Below are positions 40,775 to 50,600 of a stretch of DNA of 64,000 nucleotides, one piece after another. Source of the DNA: Kineosporia aurantiaca JCM 3230 (GTDB lineage: Bacteria > Actinomycetota > Actinomycetes > Actinomycetales > Kineosporiaceae); assembly GCA_000719025.1 (NCBI GenBank), contig JODP01000006.1:248001-312000 (forward strand), given 5' to 3'. Each line of letters begins with the position of its first letter. The first letter of the stretch is position 1. The notes under the pieces are model-generated. The model worked only from the letters and a program-made list of their open reading frames with translations. It made no database searches and was not told where the DNA came from. The position numbers were made by a program, and so were the translations under genes.

Positions 40775-41314
40775 ATGGACGTCACCGCATATTCCACCCG
40801 GCTCCACCGGGATCTGTACGCCGCCGGCCAGGTCGGTGGTGAGGAGGCTCTGGCCCTGGCCGAGCGCATGGCCCATGCGCTCGATCCGTCGATTCGGCTG
40901 GTCCTGCTCGACGCCCTGGTCGAGGCGGCCGGGGAGATCAGCGAAGATCTGGCTCCCGGGTCGGTGGAGGTGCGGCTGCTCGGGCGTGAGGTCCAGTTCG
41001 CGGTGTCGCGGCCGGACATCCGGGTCGAGGTCGGCCCGCCTCCGGTGGCTCCGCCGGCACCGGCTCCGGCCGCTGAGGAGCCGGAGGACGATGGGGGCAC
41101 GGCCCGGCTGAGCCTGCGCCTGCCGGAGCGACTCAAGCCGAAGCTCGAACAGGCCGCAGCGGCGGCCGGGCTTTCGGTGAATGCCTGGCTGGTGCGCTCG
41201 ATCGCCGCCTTGGTCGAAGCTCCGGCCGCCCCGCAGGCTCCGGCCGCTCCCACGCCTCCTCCGCTCCCGCCGATTCCCGGCATGGGGCAACGCCGCTCGG
41301 GCTGGGTCCGCTGA
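40775..41314 (+). CDS. HicB-like ribbon-helix-helix regulator
   Basis: About 179 residues from ATG 40775 (ATG 40766 also possible; neither has an SD, so the mRNA may be leaderless). The N-terminal part (AYSTRLHRDLYAAGQVGGEEALALAERMAHALDPSIRLVLLDALVEAAGEISEDL) is helical; after a Pro/Ala linker comes the RHH domain LSLRLPERLKPKLEQAAAAAGLSVNAWLVRSIAALVE, then a Pro-rich tail. In actinobacteria such HicB-type genes precede DUF4097 and ABC-2 transporter genes, as here. Likely the repressor of the operon via the upstream TGACGTCA boxes. No HicA toxin is present. Confidence 0.82.
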   Translation: MDVTAYSTRLHRDLYAAGQVGGEEALALAERMAHALDPSIRLVLLDALVEAAGEISEDLAPGSVEVRLLGREVQFAVSRPDIRVEVGPPPVAPPAPAPAAEEPEDDGGTARLSLRLPERLKPKLEQAAAAAGLSVNAWLVRSIAALVEAPAAPQAPAAPTPPPLPPIPGMGQRRSGWVR

Positions 41315-41460
41315 TGTCTCGTCCGATCGCCGGCCCGGCCCCCTGAGGTCGGATCCGCCACTCGGCAGCCACGTCTGATCGTGGCCGTGCAGGCGTTCGC
41401 TCGTCCTGATCGGCGCCTTCCTCGCAATTTTTCGCGCTTCACCACCTTTGGAGCTTCGCC

Positions 41461-42315
41461 ATGCCTACTTTCGAGACGCCCGAACCCATCCAGACCCTCG
41501 TCGACGTCGGTGGCGTCACGCTCACCGTCAATGCGGTCGAGCACGGCACCACCGCCACCGTCGACATTGCTCCGCACAATCCCGGCCGCTCGGGTGATGT
41601 GCAGCAGGCCGAGCGCATCGTCATCGAACTGGTGGGCGGCCGGCTCTCGGTCCGTTCTCCGCGGAGCACGAAAACCCGGCTGCGAGGGCTTTTCGGCGGC
41701 TCCGAGCGGGTCGACATCACCATCACCGTTCCGGCCGAGTCCGGGCTGGAGGTGCGCGGCTGGGGCGATGTGCGCTCCAGCGGCACACTCGGCACCGTCG
41801 ACATCGATACGGGGATGGGCGACATCGCGCTCGACCGGGTCGGTGCTGTCCGGGTGAAGACGGCCATGGGAGAGGTGCGGGTCGGATCCGCCGGGGGCCC
41901 GGCCGACCTGCGCAGCTCCGCCGGCACCGTTTCGGTTGGGCACGCCGACGGTGAGGTCACCGCCAAGACCTCAGCCGGAGACGTCCGGGTCGAGGAAGGA
42001 CAGGGCGACCTGCGGCTCTCCACGTCCTACGGCGATGTGCGGGTGCAGCGGGCGAGTGCCGACGTCACGGCCAGCACCTCGGCCGGCGATGTGCGGCTGA
42101 GCTCGGTGTGCAGCGGTCAGGTCGACGTGAAGACCAGTTACGGGCAGCTCGAGATCGGCATTGCCCACGGCACCGCGGCCTGGCTCGACGTCGACGCCCG
42201 GCACGGCACCGTGCGCAGCGAACTGCAGGACGCGGAGGGCCCCGGCGACTCCGAGCTGACCGTCAAGGTCCGCGCGGTCACCGGCTACGGCGACATCGTT
42301 CTGCGCCGCGCCTGA
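41461..42315 (+). CDS. DUF4097 beta-strand-repeat protein
   Basis: 284 residues. Repeated short beta strands with the motif (T/S)SAGDVR or GYGDI: KTAMGEVRV, SSAGTVSVGHADGEVTAKTSAGDVRVEE, STSYGDVRVQ, STSAGDVRLSS, KTSYGQLEI, ending TGYGDIVLRRA. This is the right-handed beta-helix-like DUF4097 fold. There is no signal peptide or membrane anchor, so it is cytoplasmic. It is the second gene of the RHH-DUF4097-ATPase-permease group; a role in membrane stress sensing is plausible but not shown. Confidence 0.88.
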   Translation: MPTFETPEPIQTLVDVGGVTLTVNAVEHGTTATVDIAPHNPGRSGDVQQAERIVIELVGGRLSVRSPRSTKTRLRGLFGGSERVDITITVPAESGLEVRGWGDVRSSGTLGTVDIDTGMGDIALDRVGAVRVKTAMGEVRVGSAGGPADLRSSAGTVSVGHADGEVTAKTSAGDVRVEEGQGDLRLSTSYGDVRVQRASADVTASTSAGDVRLSSVCSGQVDVKTSYGQLEIGIAHGTAAWLDVDARHGTVRSELQDAEGPGDSELTVKVRAVTGYGDIVLRRA

Positions 42316-42362
42316 ATCCGTCTCGTCCATTCCGTAACCGCCAACGAACGAAGGAGCGCACC

Positions 42363-43394
42363 ATGGCAATGCCGCCCGTTCCATCCGTTCCACCGGCCGT
42401 CTCGCCTCCGCCGGGCGATGCGCGAGACCTTGCGATCGATGTGCGTGGCCTGCGGAAGAGCTTCGGGGACCATGCCGTTCTCGGCGGTATCGATCTTGCC
42501 GTGCCGCGGGGCACCGTCTTTGCCCTGCTCGGCCCGAACGGGGCCGGGAAAACCACCACCGTCAATATCCTTTCGACCTTGCTCGCGCCGGATGCGGGAA
42601 CGGTCCGGATCGCCGGGCACGACCTGGCCACCGAGCCCGCCCGGGTGCGCTCGGCGATCGGGCTGACCGGACAGTTCGCCGCCCTCGACGATCTGCTCAC
42701 CGGCGCCGAGAACCTCACCCTGATGGGTCGCCTGCATCACCTGAACCGCCCCGAGATTCACCGTCGGTCCGCCCTTTTGCTGCGCCAGTTCGGCCTGACC
42801 GACGTGGCCGGCCAGCTACCCGCGACCTATTCCGGAGGCATGCGCCGACGGCTCGATCTGGCCATGGGACTGATGGGCCGCCCGCACGTGCTCTTCCTCG
42901 ACGAGCCGACCACCGGCCTCGACCCACGCAGCCGCCGCGAGATGTGGGACATCGTCCGCGAACTCGTGGCCGAAGGCGTCACCATCCTGCTGACCACGCA
43001 GTACCTCGAAGAAGCCGACCAGCTCGCCGACCGGATCGCACTGCTGGACGGGGGCCGGATCGTGGCCGAAGGCACCGAGGCCGAGCTCAAGAAGCTCATC
43101 CCCGGCGGTCGGATCACCTTGCGGTTCGCCGATGCGGACGCGCTCGAGCGGGCCGAGCGCCTGCTGGTTCCGGACTCGGTCAAGCCCGCCGAACTGAGCC
43201 TTGAGGTCTCCGGCCGCGCGGACGTCCCCGCCCTGCGCAGCCTGCTGAACCGGCTGGAGAGCCAGGGCATCCCGGTGGACGACATCGTGCTGCACACCCC
43301 TGACCTGGACGACGTGTTCCTGGCTCTGACCGGTCAGTCTCCGTCCAACCTGGCTGACGCCACGACCGACCCGAAGCAGGAGGCCGTCCGATGA
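42363..43394 (+). CDS. DrrA-family ABC transporter ATP-binding protein
   Basis: 343 residues from ATG 42363 (AAGGAG 7 nt upstream). Pro-rich N-terminus, Walker A GPNGAGKTTT at residues 57-66, Q-loop in IGLTGQFAALDDLLTG, signature YSGGMRRRLDLA, Walker B VLFLDEPTTGLDP, H-region TTQYLEEADQLAD. The C-terminal ~100 residues form the DrrA-type regulatory domain. ATPase for export of a hydrophobic compound, in the daunorubicin-resistance family. The last four nt overlap the permease start. Confidence 0.93.
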   Translation: MAMPPVPSVPPAVSPPPGDARDLAIDVRGLRKSFGDHAVLGGIDLAVPRGTVFALLGPNGAGKTTTVNILSTLLAPDAGTVRIAGHDLATEPARVRSAIGLTGQFAALDDLLTGAENLTLMGRLHHLNRPEIHRRSALLLRQFGLTDVAGQLPATYSGGMRRRLDLAMGLMGRPHVLFLDEPTTGLDPRSRREMWDIVRELVAEGVTILLTTQYLEEADQLADRIALLDGGRIVAEGTEAELKKLIPGGRITLRFADADALERAERLLVPDSVKPAELSLEVSGRADVPALRSLLNRLESQGIPVDDIVLHTPDLDDVFLALTGQSPSNLADATTDPKQEAVR

Positions 43395-44218
43395 GTACCA
43401 AGTCCCTGGCTTTCCCGATGACCGGTACCGCCGGCCCGGAACCCCTGCGCGATTGCCTGACCATGCTGGGCCGTCAGGTGCGGCGGCTCCGGCGGTACCC
43501 CGAGCTCACGGTCATCGTGCTGGTGATCCCGATCGTCTTCCTCCTGCTGTTCGTCTACGTCTTCGGCGGCACCCTGGGCGCAGGCCTCACCCCGGGCGGC
43601 GGCAGCCGCAGCGACTACGCGAACTACGTGGTGCCCGCCATCCTCGTCATGACCATCGGCTCCATCGCGGCCGGCACCTCGACCAGCGTCACGCAGGACA
43701 TGACCAGCGGAATCATCGCCCGGTTCCGCTCCATGTCGATCTCCCCGGGGGCGGTGCTCACCGGGCACGCACTGGCCGCTGTCGTCCAGAGCGCCATCTC
43801 GCTGGTCGTCGTGTTCGCGGTCGCATTCCTGGTCGGCTTCCGGCCGGATGCGGGGGCACTGGACTGGCTGGGCGCAGTCGCTCTGCTGCTCGGCCTCTCC
43901 CTGGCGGTGGCCTGGCTTTCCGTGGCGGCCGGCCTGGTCGCCCGCTCGGTCGAGACCTCCAGCAACTACCCCCTGCCCCTGGTGGTTCTGCCGTTCCTGG
44001 GCAGCGGGTTCGTTCCCACCGACTCGATGCCCGCCGGCCTGGCCTGGTTCGCGGAGTACCAGCCGTTCACCCCGATCATGGACACGCTGCGCGCCCTGCT
44101 GCTCGGCGATTCCCTCGGCGACGGAATGGCCTGGATCGCCATTGGCTGGTGCGTCGGGCTGACGGCTGCGGGCTACGTCCTGGCCCGACGGGTCTACGCC
44201 CGCCCGCGCAAGGCCTGA
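43391..44218 (+). CDS. DrrB-like ABC-2 type transporter permease
   Basis: 275 residues, six predicted helices. LTVIVLVIPIVFLLLFVYVFGG, then an extracytoplasmic loop (TPGGGSRSDYANYVVPAILVM), the conserved DMTSGIIARFRSMSISPGAVLTGHALAAV amphipathic element, and FLGSGFVPTDSMPAGLAWFAEYQPFTPIMDTLRALLLG typical of ABC-2 proteins. Partner of the preceding DrrA-like ATPase (ATGA overlap). Probably exports a lipid or antibiotic. Confidence 0.93.
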   Translation: MSTKSLAFPMTGTAGPEPLRDCLTMLGRQVRRLRRYPELTVIVLVIPIVFLLLFVYVFGGTLGAGLTPGGGSRSDYANYVVPAILVMTIGSIAAGTSTSVTQDMTSGIIARFRSMSISPGAVLTGHALAAVVQSAISLVVVFAVAFLVGFRPDAGALDWLGAVALLLGLSLAVAWLSVAAGLVARSVETSSNYPLPLVVLPFLGSGFVPTDSMPAGLAWFAEYQPFTPIMDTLRALLLGDSLGDGMAWIAIGWCVGLTAAGYVLARRVYARPRKA

Positions 44219-44623
44219 ACTGAGGGATGGCCGTTCGCCGACCGGCGGAGAGGCGGTCTGAGACGTTCGGCGGACCCATCCCTCCATACCGCTTTCGCCA
44301 CGTTGCGTAAACGGCACCACCGCGTGTCGACCATGGCCGAGCATCACCGGGAGTACGCAATAGGGGGTTATCGCCGCTTTTGACCGACCAGCTTGTGCGG
44401 TCTCGCCACATTTGTCGGTCAGTGGAATCCATTGTGCTCGAACGGCTTCCCGACCGTCCCCGAAGTGGGGGTCAAGTGGCCCGGGAGGCAGATGTGACGG
44501 TTACGGAGCGGTCTCACCACCGCCAACCTGGGTGCGCCGATGAGGTGAAACCGACTACTCTCCACACCCAGAAGAACACGATCCGTATTGAGGCAGATCG
44601 AGGGATGACCGGAAGGAGGGGGC
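44219..44623. other. 405-bp intergenic region upstream of the giant GGDEF-EAL gene
   Basis: No gene. Just after the permease, GGGATGG (44224-44230) and CCATCCC (44276-44282) bracket smaller G/C hairpins and may terminate the ABC operon. Further on, TGACCGAC (44381-44388) and GTCGGTCA (44414-44421) form an 8-bp inverted repeat overlapping a TTGACC -35-like sequence; it may be an operator. A strong SD (GGAGGGGG) precedes the ATG at 44624. Confidence 0.5.
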
Positions 44624-47600
44624 ATGACGCTCCTGCACGGCGGTGGTGCCAAGGGCACCGGGAGGCGGCGGGGCGACAAGCAACGCACGCCGGACGCCGA
44701 CTCCGGTCCCATCCTGCGCTCTCTTCTGCCTCGCACGGCGGAACCCGGCGACGACACGACCGGGAACGTCGACGGGCCTCGTGATCCGAACGGGGATCTG
44801 AGCGCCGACATCGGCCTCGAGGGGCGGAGCACGTTGTTCATCCACGGCGACGACAGCAACGAGAACACCAGACGTCCGGCCGGCAGCGGTTCCACCGAGG
44901 GCTCCCCCGAGGTGGCTGATGGCGCGAGCGGGACGTCCGAGCCGATCGGATCGGCTGACCGTTCGGCCGGATCAGCTGCACGGTCAGCTGGTTTGGTCGG
45001 ATCAGCCAGTTCGGTCCGGCGGGCAGCTGGTTTGACCGGTCGGGTGGCTGGATCACTCGGGCGCGTAGCTGGACCAGGGGCACTTCAGGCTGGCTCGCCC
45101 GAATCGGACGACGTGGCCGGGCCGGTGGCTCAGGCGCCGCGTGACTCGGCTCGGGGTGCTTCTGCAGGGCTGGAGCGGTCTGCCGGATCGGCGGGCGCTT
45201 CGGACGGCTGGGCGGATGAATGGCCGGATGAATCGGCTGAGGGGGCCGCTCAGTCGCCGGATGGGGTGGTTGCGAGCGATGGCGAGCGTCCGGATGGATC
45301 GGCCGGAGTGACTGGGCATGCTGGCTCGTGGGCGGCCGAATCGGCTCAAGCCACGGTCGGATCAGCGGGATGCACCGATGACTCGGGCCGAGACCTGGCG
45401 GGAAACCCCGGCGAACGGCCGGGATTTGTGACGGGTGGGTCTGGCGATTTCGCCAGGGGTCCGGAGTCGGACGACGCCGAGGGATCGGGCCGCGGTATTG
45501 CTGCGACGCGTGGTGACACGACTTGGGCGGACGTGGTGAGCGGCCGTCCAGCCGGAGAGCGCCAGCCACGTCCGGCGCCGCGCCTGCAGATGGGGCGCCG
45601 TCAGTTTGACCTGCGAACTCCGCTGGAGCGAGCTGCGGCCGAAAAGCAGCGACTCGCAGATGCTTCGGTCGACCTGACTCAGGAAGGTCCGGAACCGGTT
45701 TCCGGTCAGGATGTGTCCGCATGGTCGGCCCCAGGCGCGGGCGCGGCCGAGCCAGCAGGAGATGCCAGCGCTGCTCAGCCGATCGAGACCCTGGCTGGAA
45801 CTCCGGACCTGACCGTGGGGTATGCCGAGTCCTACGTGGATTCCTCCGCAGACGTCATGGAGGTGGCGGGGGAGTTCATCCACCGCTCCGAGGCGCCGTT
45901 GACCCGACCGATCACGACCGCCGACCTGTCGCTCGAGGACGGGGAGCAGGATTTCGATCCGGCCTTCGGTCCTGATGAGGAGCTGGACGCCGAGGCGGAC
46001 GTAGAGGACGACTTCGTGGCTGGTGCGGCGATGCAGGCCGATGAGGATCCGGGCTCACGCGTTGGTGAACTGGCTCCGGTTGTCTCGAGAGAAGCGTCCT
46101 CACATGAAAACTGGCCCGAGAGCGACGAGACGGCTATGCCGGTGACGGATTCCGGGCCGTCCGACGGTGGGGGCCTGCACCACAGCATGACGCCTTCACC
46201 CGACCCGGCCGACCCGGCGTACGCCACCTCCGCCTCCGAGGCTGAGGAATCTGACGCATCCCTCGTCCCGGTCACTCCGGTCGAGGAACTGCCCGTGGTT
46301 GAGCCGGCCATCACCCTCGATGCCGCCATCCACCTGATCGCCGAGTCCGGTCCGACGCCGGACGATGTTTTGGGAGAGCTGGTCCGGGACGCTGGGCTGC
46401 TGATGGACGCCCCGACCCGGATCGCGTCCGTCCTTGACGATCGTCTGGTCTGGACCGCCGCCTACGGTGACGACAAGGTCGATCTGGGCGCTGAGGTTCT
46501 CCTCGAGAACACCGCCTGCGGCGCGGCCTGGGGTACGGCGCTGATCCAGCACGTCGCTTCCCCGGACCTGGAGCCGGTGCCCGAGACGGACGACGAGACC
46601 ATGGCGTTCGCCGGCAGTTCGGTGGAGCTCACCACCGAGTGCTGCGACTCCGCCGCTGCCGTGCTCGCCGTTCCGCTGCTGCGGGCGGCGCCAGCTGCGA
46701 CCGGGCGACACGCAAGCATCACCCGCGAGGTCCTCGCCGTCCTGGCCTTTACGGCGGACCGGCCGGGCTGGTTCACCGATTCCGACATCGAGGCCACCGC
46801 CGATCTGGCCGAGGTCGCGGGCGAGCGGATCGCCATGCTCGAGGAGGAGCAGGCACAGTCGGTTTCCGCGGAGGAGCCGGAGATTCGGCCGACTGTTGCC
46901 GCTCCCGATGACGAGCGCCCGACCATCGTGACGGGGTCAGGAAGCTTCCCCGCGGTGTCCGAATGGGCGGCCACACCCATCGAGACCAGCACCGGTATCG
47001 GCCGCCTCGCTGCGGATGCCCTCCCTACGCGTCCTCCGACACCGCCGCTGTCGCAATCGCCCGGCGCCGGTTTCGATCGCTGGTTCACGCCCACCATCCA
47101 GGCCGCGCCGATGGACCTGGACAACCCCGCCGCCTCCGCGGTGTTCGGAGCCCTTGCTGCGGCCGAGCCAATGCTTCCGCCGGGTCCATCCTCACCGGTG
47201 GGCCAGGCCCCTTACGTCGATCAGGGTTCGGGCCGGGCAGGGCGCGCGGATCAAGCACCAGACCAGGGCTGGACCGCGAACGAGGATTGGTTCGGGCAGC
47301 GGGGTTCGGCTGAGTACGGCGATGAGGTCGGACCTGAGTACGCCGCTGAGGCCGAGCACGGATATCAGGCTCCGCTCGGCGAGCTTGGGCGTGACGATGT
47401 GGCCGGATCCGGCGATCAAGCTGAGTCTGGCTATGCGGCTGCGGACGACGGCGAGGCCGGGCATGGCTACGGGGTAGAGCCCGGTGACCACGTTGGGCAC
47501 GGCGGCCAGGTTGGGAACGGCGGCCAGGTTGGGCATCAAGGCCAGGTTGAGCTGGGTGCTGGTGCAGGCCCAAGCGGTCAGGTCGGGCGTGGTGGCCGGG

Positions 47601-50600
47601 CAGCGTCTCCTGCTCCGGGCCAGCGGGTCCAGCATCAGCACGATCCGTTTGGCCTGTTCACCCCGCAGCAGCGGGAGTACCAGGCCGAGTTCCAGCCGCA
47701 GACTCCCGATTCGAGTCCGGACGAGGGCCGGGTCTCGGCCTTCGACCGGTTCTTCGGGCACGCGGCTGCGGCCGCCGAAGCTGCCGAACAAGCCGAGGCG
47801 CACGCTTTGGCCCAGCGCGAACGTCCGGCCGAGAACGCGTTCGACTGGTCGGAGGAAGAGTCGCTCGACGAGGCGCTGACCCCGGATGGTCTGGACGACC
47901 TTGATGCAGATGGTGGGGCCGTCGACGAGGTCGATTCCTGGGAGTCGCTGGAGAGCGATGAGACGGGCTTCCGTTCGCACGACGACGGCCAAGGTGTTCG
48001 TCAGGAAGTCTCTCCCGAAGCGGATCTGAGGGCCGAGGGGAACGGATCCCGTGAACTGGACGAGTCCGTTTCCGGAGAGTTCGCGGAGGTTCCGCTGGGG
48101 GAGCGTCGTGCGCGTCGCGCCCGAGATCGCGCTGCCCGCTTGCCAGATGAGGCCGCTCCGGTGGCCGGTTTCGAGTACCGCGATGAGGCAGCCGGTTACG
48201 CCAACGAAATTCACACCGACCAGCCCCGGGAAGTTTCCATCGCCGAACCGGCTGAGTTGGGCGGGTATGCCGGCCCCATGATTGACGTACGTCAGGTCCA
48301 GTCGGTCGAGGCTGGGCGGCCGGAGCAAAGCCGCTTCGCGGATCGCTCTGTTTCGGCTGGATACGGTGAGCAGGTCGAGTACCTCGACGAGACAGATCCG
48401 GGCGCGCAGGCGCAACCGGGAGTTGAGCAAGGGACGGCCGCTTCGTACCAGGCAGCGCCGGTCTTCGGGTACGAGGATGCGCGACCTGTTGTGGGTCCAC
48501 GGCCGAGGTCTTCTCATCAGGAAGGCATGGCGGCCAGGTACCAGGTTCAGCAGGACGACGAGAACGCGGATTGGCTCGCGCGAGTCGATCGGGCTGAGCG
48601 GGGAGCGCAGGCTGAACGGGCCGAACGGGTCCGTCAGGCTGAGTTGGCCGAACTGGACCGGCAGGCGCGGGCGGTTGAGCAGGCTGACTTGGCCAGGGCG
48701 GCCGATTTGGGCCGACGGGCTGAGTTGGCTGGGCGCGCTGAGCTGACCAAGCAAACTGAACTGGCCGAGCACACTGCGCTGGCCGGGCGCGCTGGGCGCA
48801 TTGAGCTGGCTGGGCGCGCTGAGGAGATGGAAGCCGCCGGACAGGATGCTGCTGGGAAACGGGCCGGGCGAGACTGGCGGGCCAGGGCGGTCGAGCAGTT
48901 TGGGCCGGCCAGAGCGGCCGACTTGGGCCAGCGGGCTGAGCAGGTCGGACGGGCTGAGCAGGTCGGACGCGTTGAGCGGGCTGGACACACCGGGCGCGCT
49001 GAGGAGATGGACGCTGCCAGGCAGGACGCTACGGCGAAGCGGGCCGAGCAAGTCCAGCGGAACCGGCGCGGCGAGTTGGGCTGGTCAGCCGAGCAGGCTG
49101 AGAGAGCCGAGCAGACTGAAGTGGCCGAGCAGGCCGAATCAGCTCAGTGGACTGATGAAGTCGAGCAGACCGAATTCGCCGTGCAGGCCAGATCCGCTGC
49201 ACAGGACGAGTTGATTGAGCAGGCGGAGCCGGCCCGGTGGACCGATGGCGCCGAACTCGCAGCGCAGGACGAATTCCCTGCGGAGGAGGAGTTGGTCGGG
49301 CAGGCCTCGTGGGCCGGGCACGCGGATATGGCCCGCCAGCGTGAGTTGGCCCGTCAGCGCGAGCAAGACGAGCTGGCCGACCAGGACGAGTTGGCCCGCC
49401 AGGACGAGTTGGCCCGCCAGGACGAGTTGGCCCGCCAGGACGAGTTGGCCGACCAGGACGAGTTGGCCGACCAGGACGAGTTGGCCAGGCAGGACGAGTT
49501 GGCCAGGCAGGACGAGTTGGCCAGGCAGGACGAGTTGGCCGCGCAGAGCGAGTTGGAGCAGCGGGCTGAAACCGCGATGCAGGCCAAGGGACTTGGATCC
49601 GTTGGGCGCGGCCGGAAGTCCGTGAGCACGGGCTCAGCTGGACAAGCCGGGCCGGCTGATCGAGTCGAGCGTCCGCAGATGGCCGAGGACGGCAGCGACG
49701 CGGAGGCCATGGATCTGGCGGAAGCCACACAGCAAGCGGAACTGGCCGTGGCGAGCGACGAAGAGGCGCAGCAGGGCGAGATCTGGATTCGGGACAAGGT
49801 TCTGGATCTTGACTCCGCCGAGCCGGTCCGGCCGGGCCAGCGTTCCTCGGCCGCCCCGACGACCATGCACGCCCGTCTGGCCGAACTGCGGGAGGCGCCG
49901 CGGGTGTTCAACCGGGCCAATGGTTCTGGTGGCCCGAACGCAGGTAACCCGAACGTCAGTGGTCCGAACGGGATCAATTCGGCCGCGCTCGGGGTGCTTA
50001 CGCCTCCGGGGGGCACCTTCGATCGTGCGAACGGCACCTCCCCGTCCTTCACCGATCATCAGCGGATGCCCGCCCCGCGGGCTCGCCGCGAGCGTCCTCA
50101 ATCGGGTTCTGGACTGCCTACCTCGATGCCGTCGGCCGACAGCATGGGCCTGTGGCAGTGGGACGCGACCGATAGCACCGTGACCTGGTCCTCGCCGGTG
50201 GCGCGGCTTCTCGGGTTGCCCGCAGACGCCGAGCTGGACCTGGCGACGATCCGGGATGCGCTGGCGGGGGGCGATCGGGGGCGGTTCGACGTGGCTGTGC
50301 AGGCCATCGTCAGTGGTCGCGGAGTGGCCGGGGCCCTGCGTCTGCGGACCCGGGACGGGCAGGCCAAGCACGCGTATGCCTGGAGTGAGGTTCGGCGGGA
50401 CGAGGACGGCGTACTGCTCGGGGCTTGGGGCGGCGTTGTCGACATCACCGCTTTCGAGCGGGACGCGGACTCGCTGAGGAGCGGGCTGGCCGGGTTGCGG
50501 GCCGCTCAGGAGCTGGCCGGGCTGGCCACCTGGGAGTGGCGTCCGGAGAGCCGGGAACTGATCTGGTCGGACGAGATGTACCGGCTGGTGGGGGTTTCCG

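Noticed and set aside
39248..41290. Minus-strand 680-codon frame opposite the MFS and RHH genes
   Set aside because: Composition (His/Asp/Gly/Arg repeats) reflects antisense of a real membrane protein gene; no SD or domain.
40775..41314. HicA/HicB toxin-antitoxin module
   Set aside because: Only the HicB-like RHH protein is present; the next gene is DUF4097, so this is an operon regulator rather than a toxin system.
47192..49051. Minus-strand 619-codon frame opposite the giant gene
   Set aside because: Leu/Ser/Pro/Arg-rich translation of the antisense of low-complexity repeats; no domain.
49367..49546. CRISPR-like regular repeats
   Set aside because: Units are 18 bp without spacers and in frame within a coding gene; it is a tandem protein repeat.
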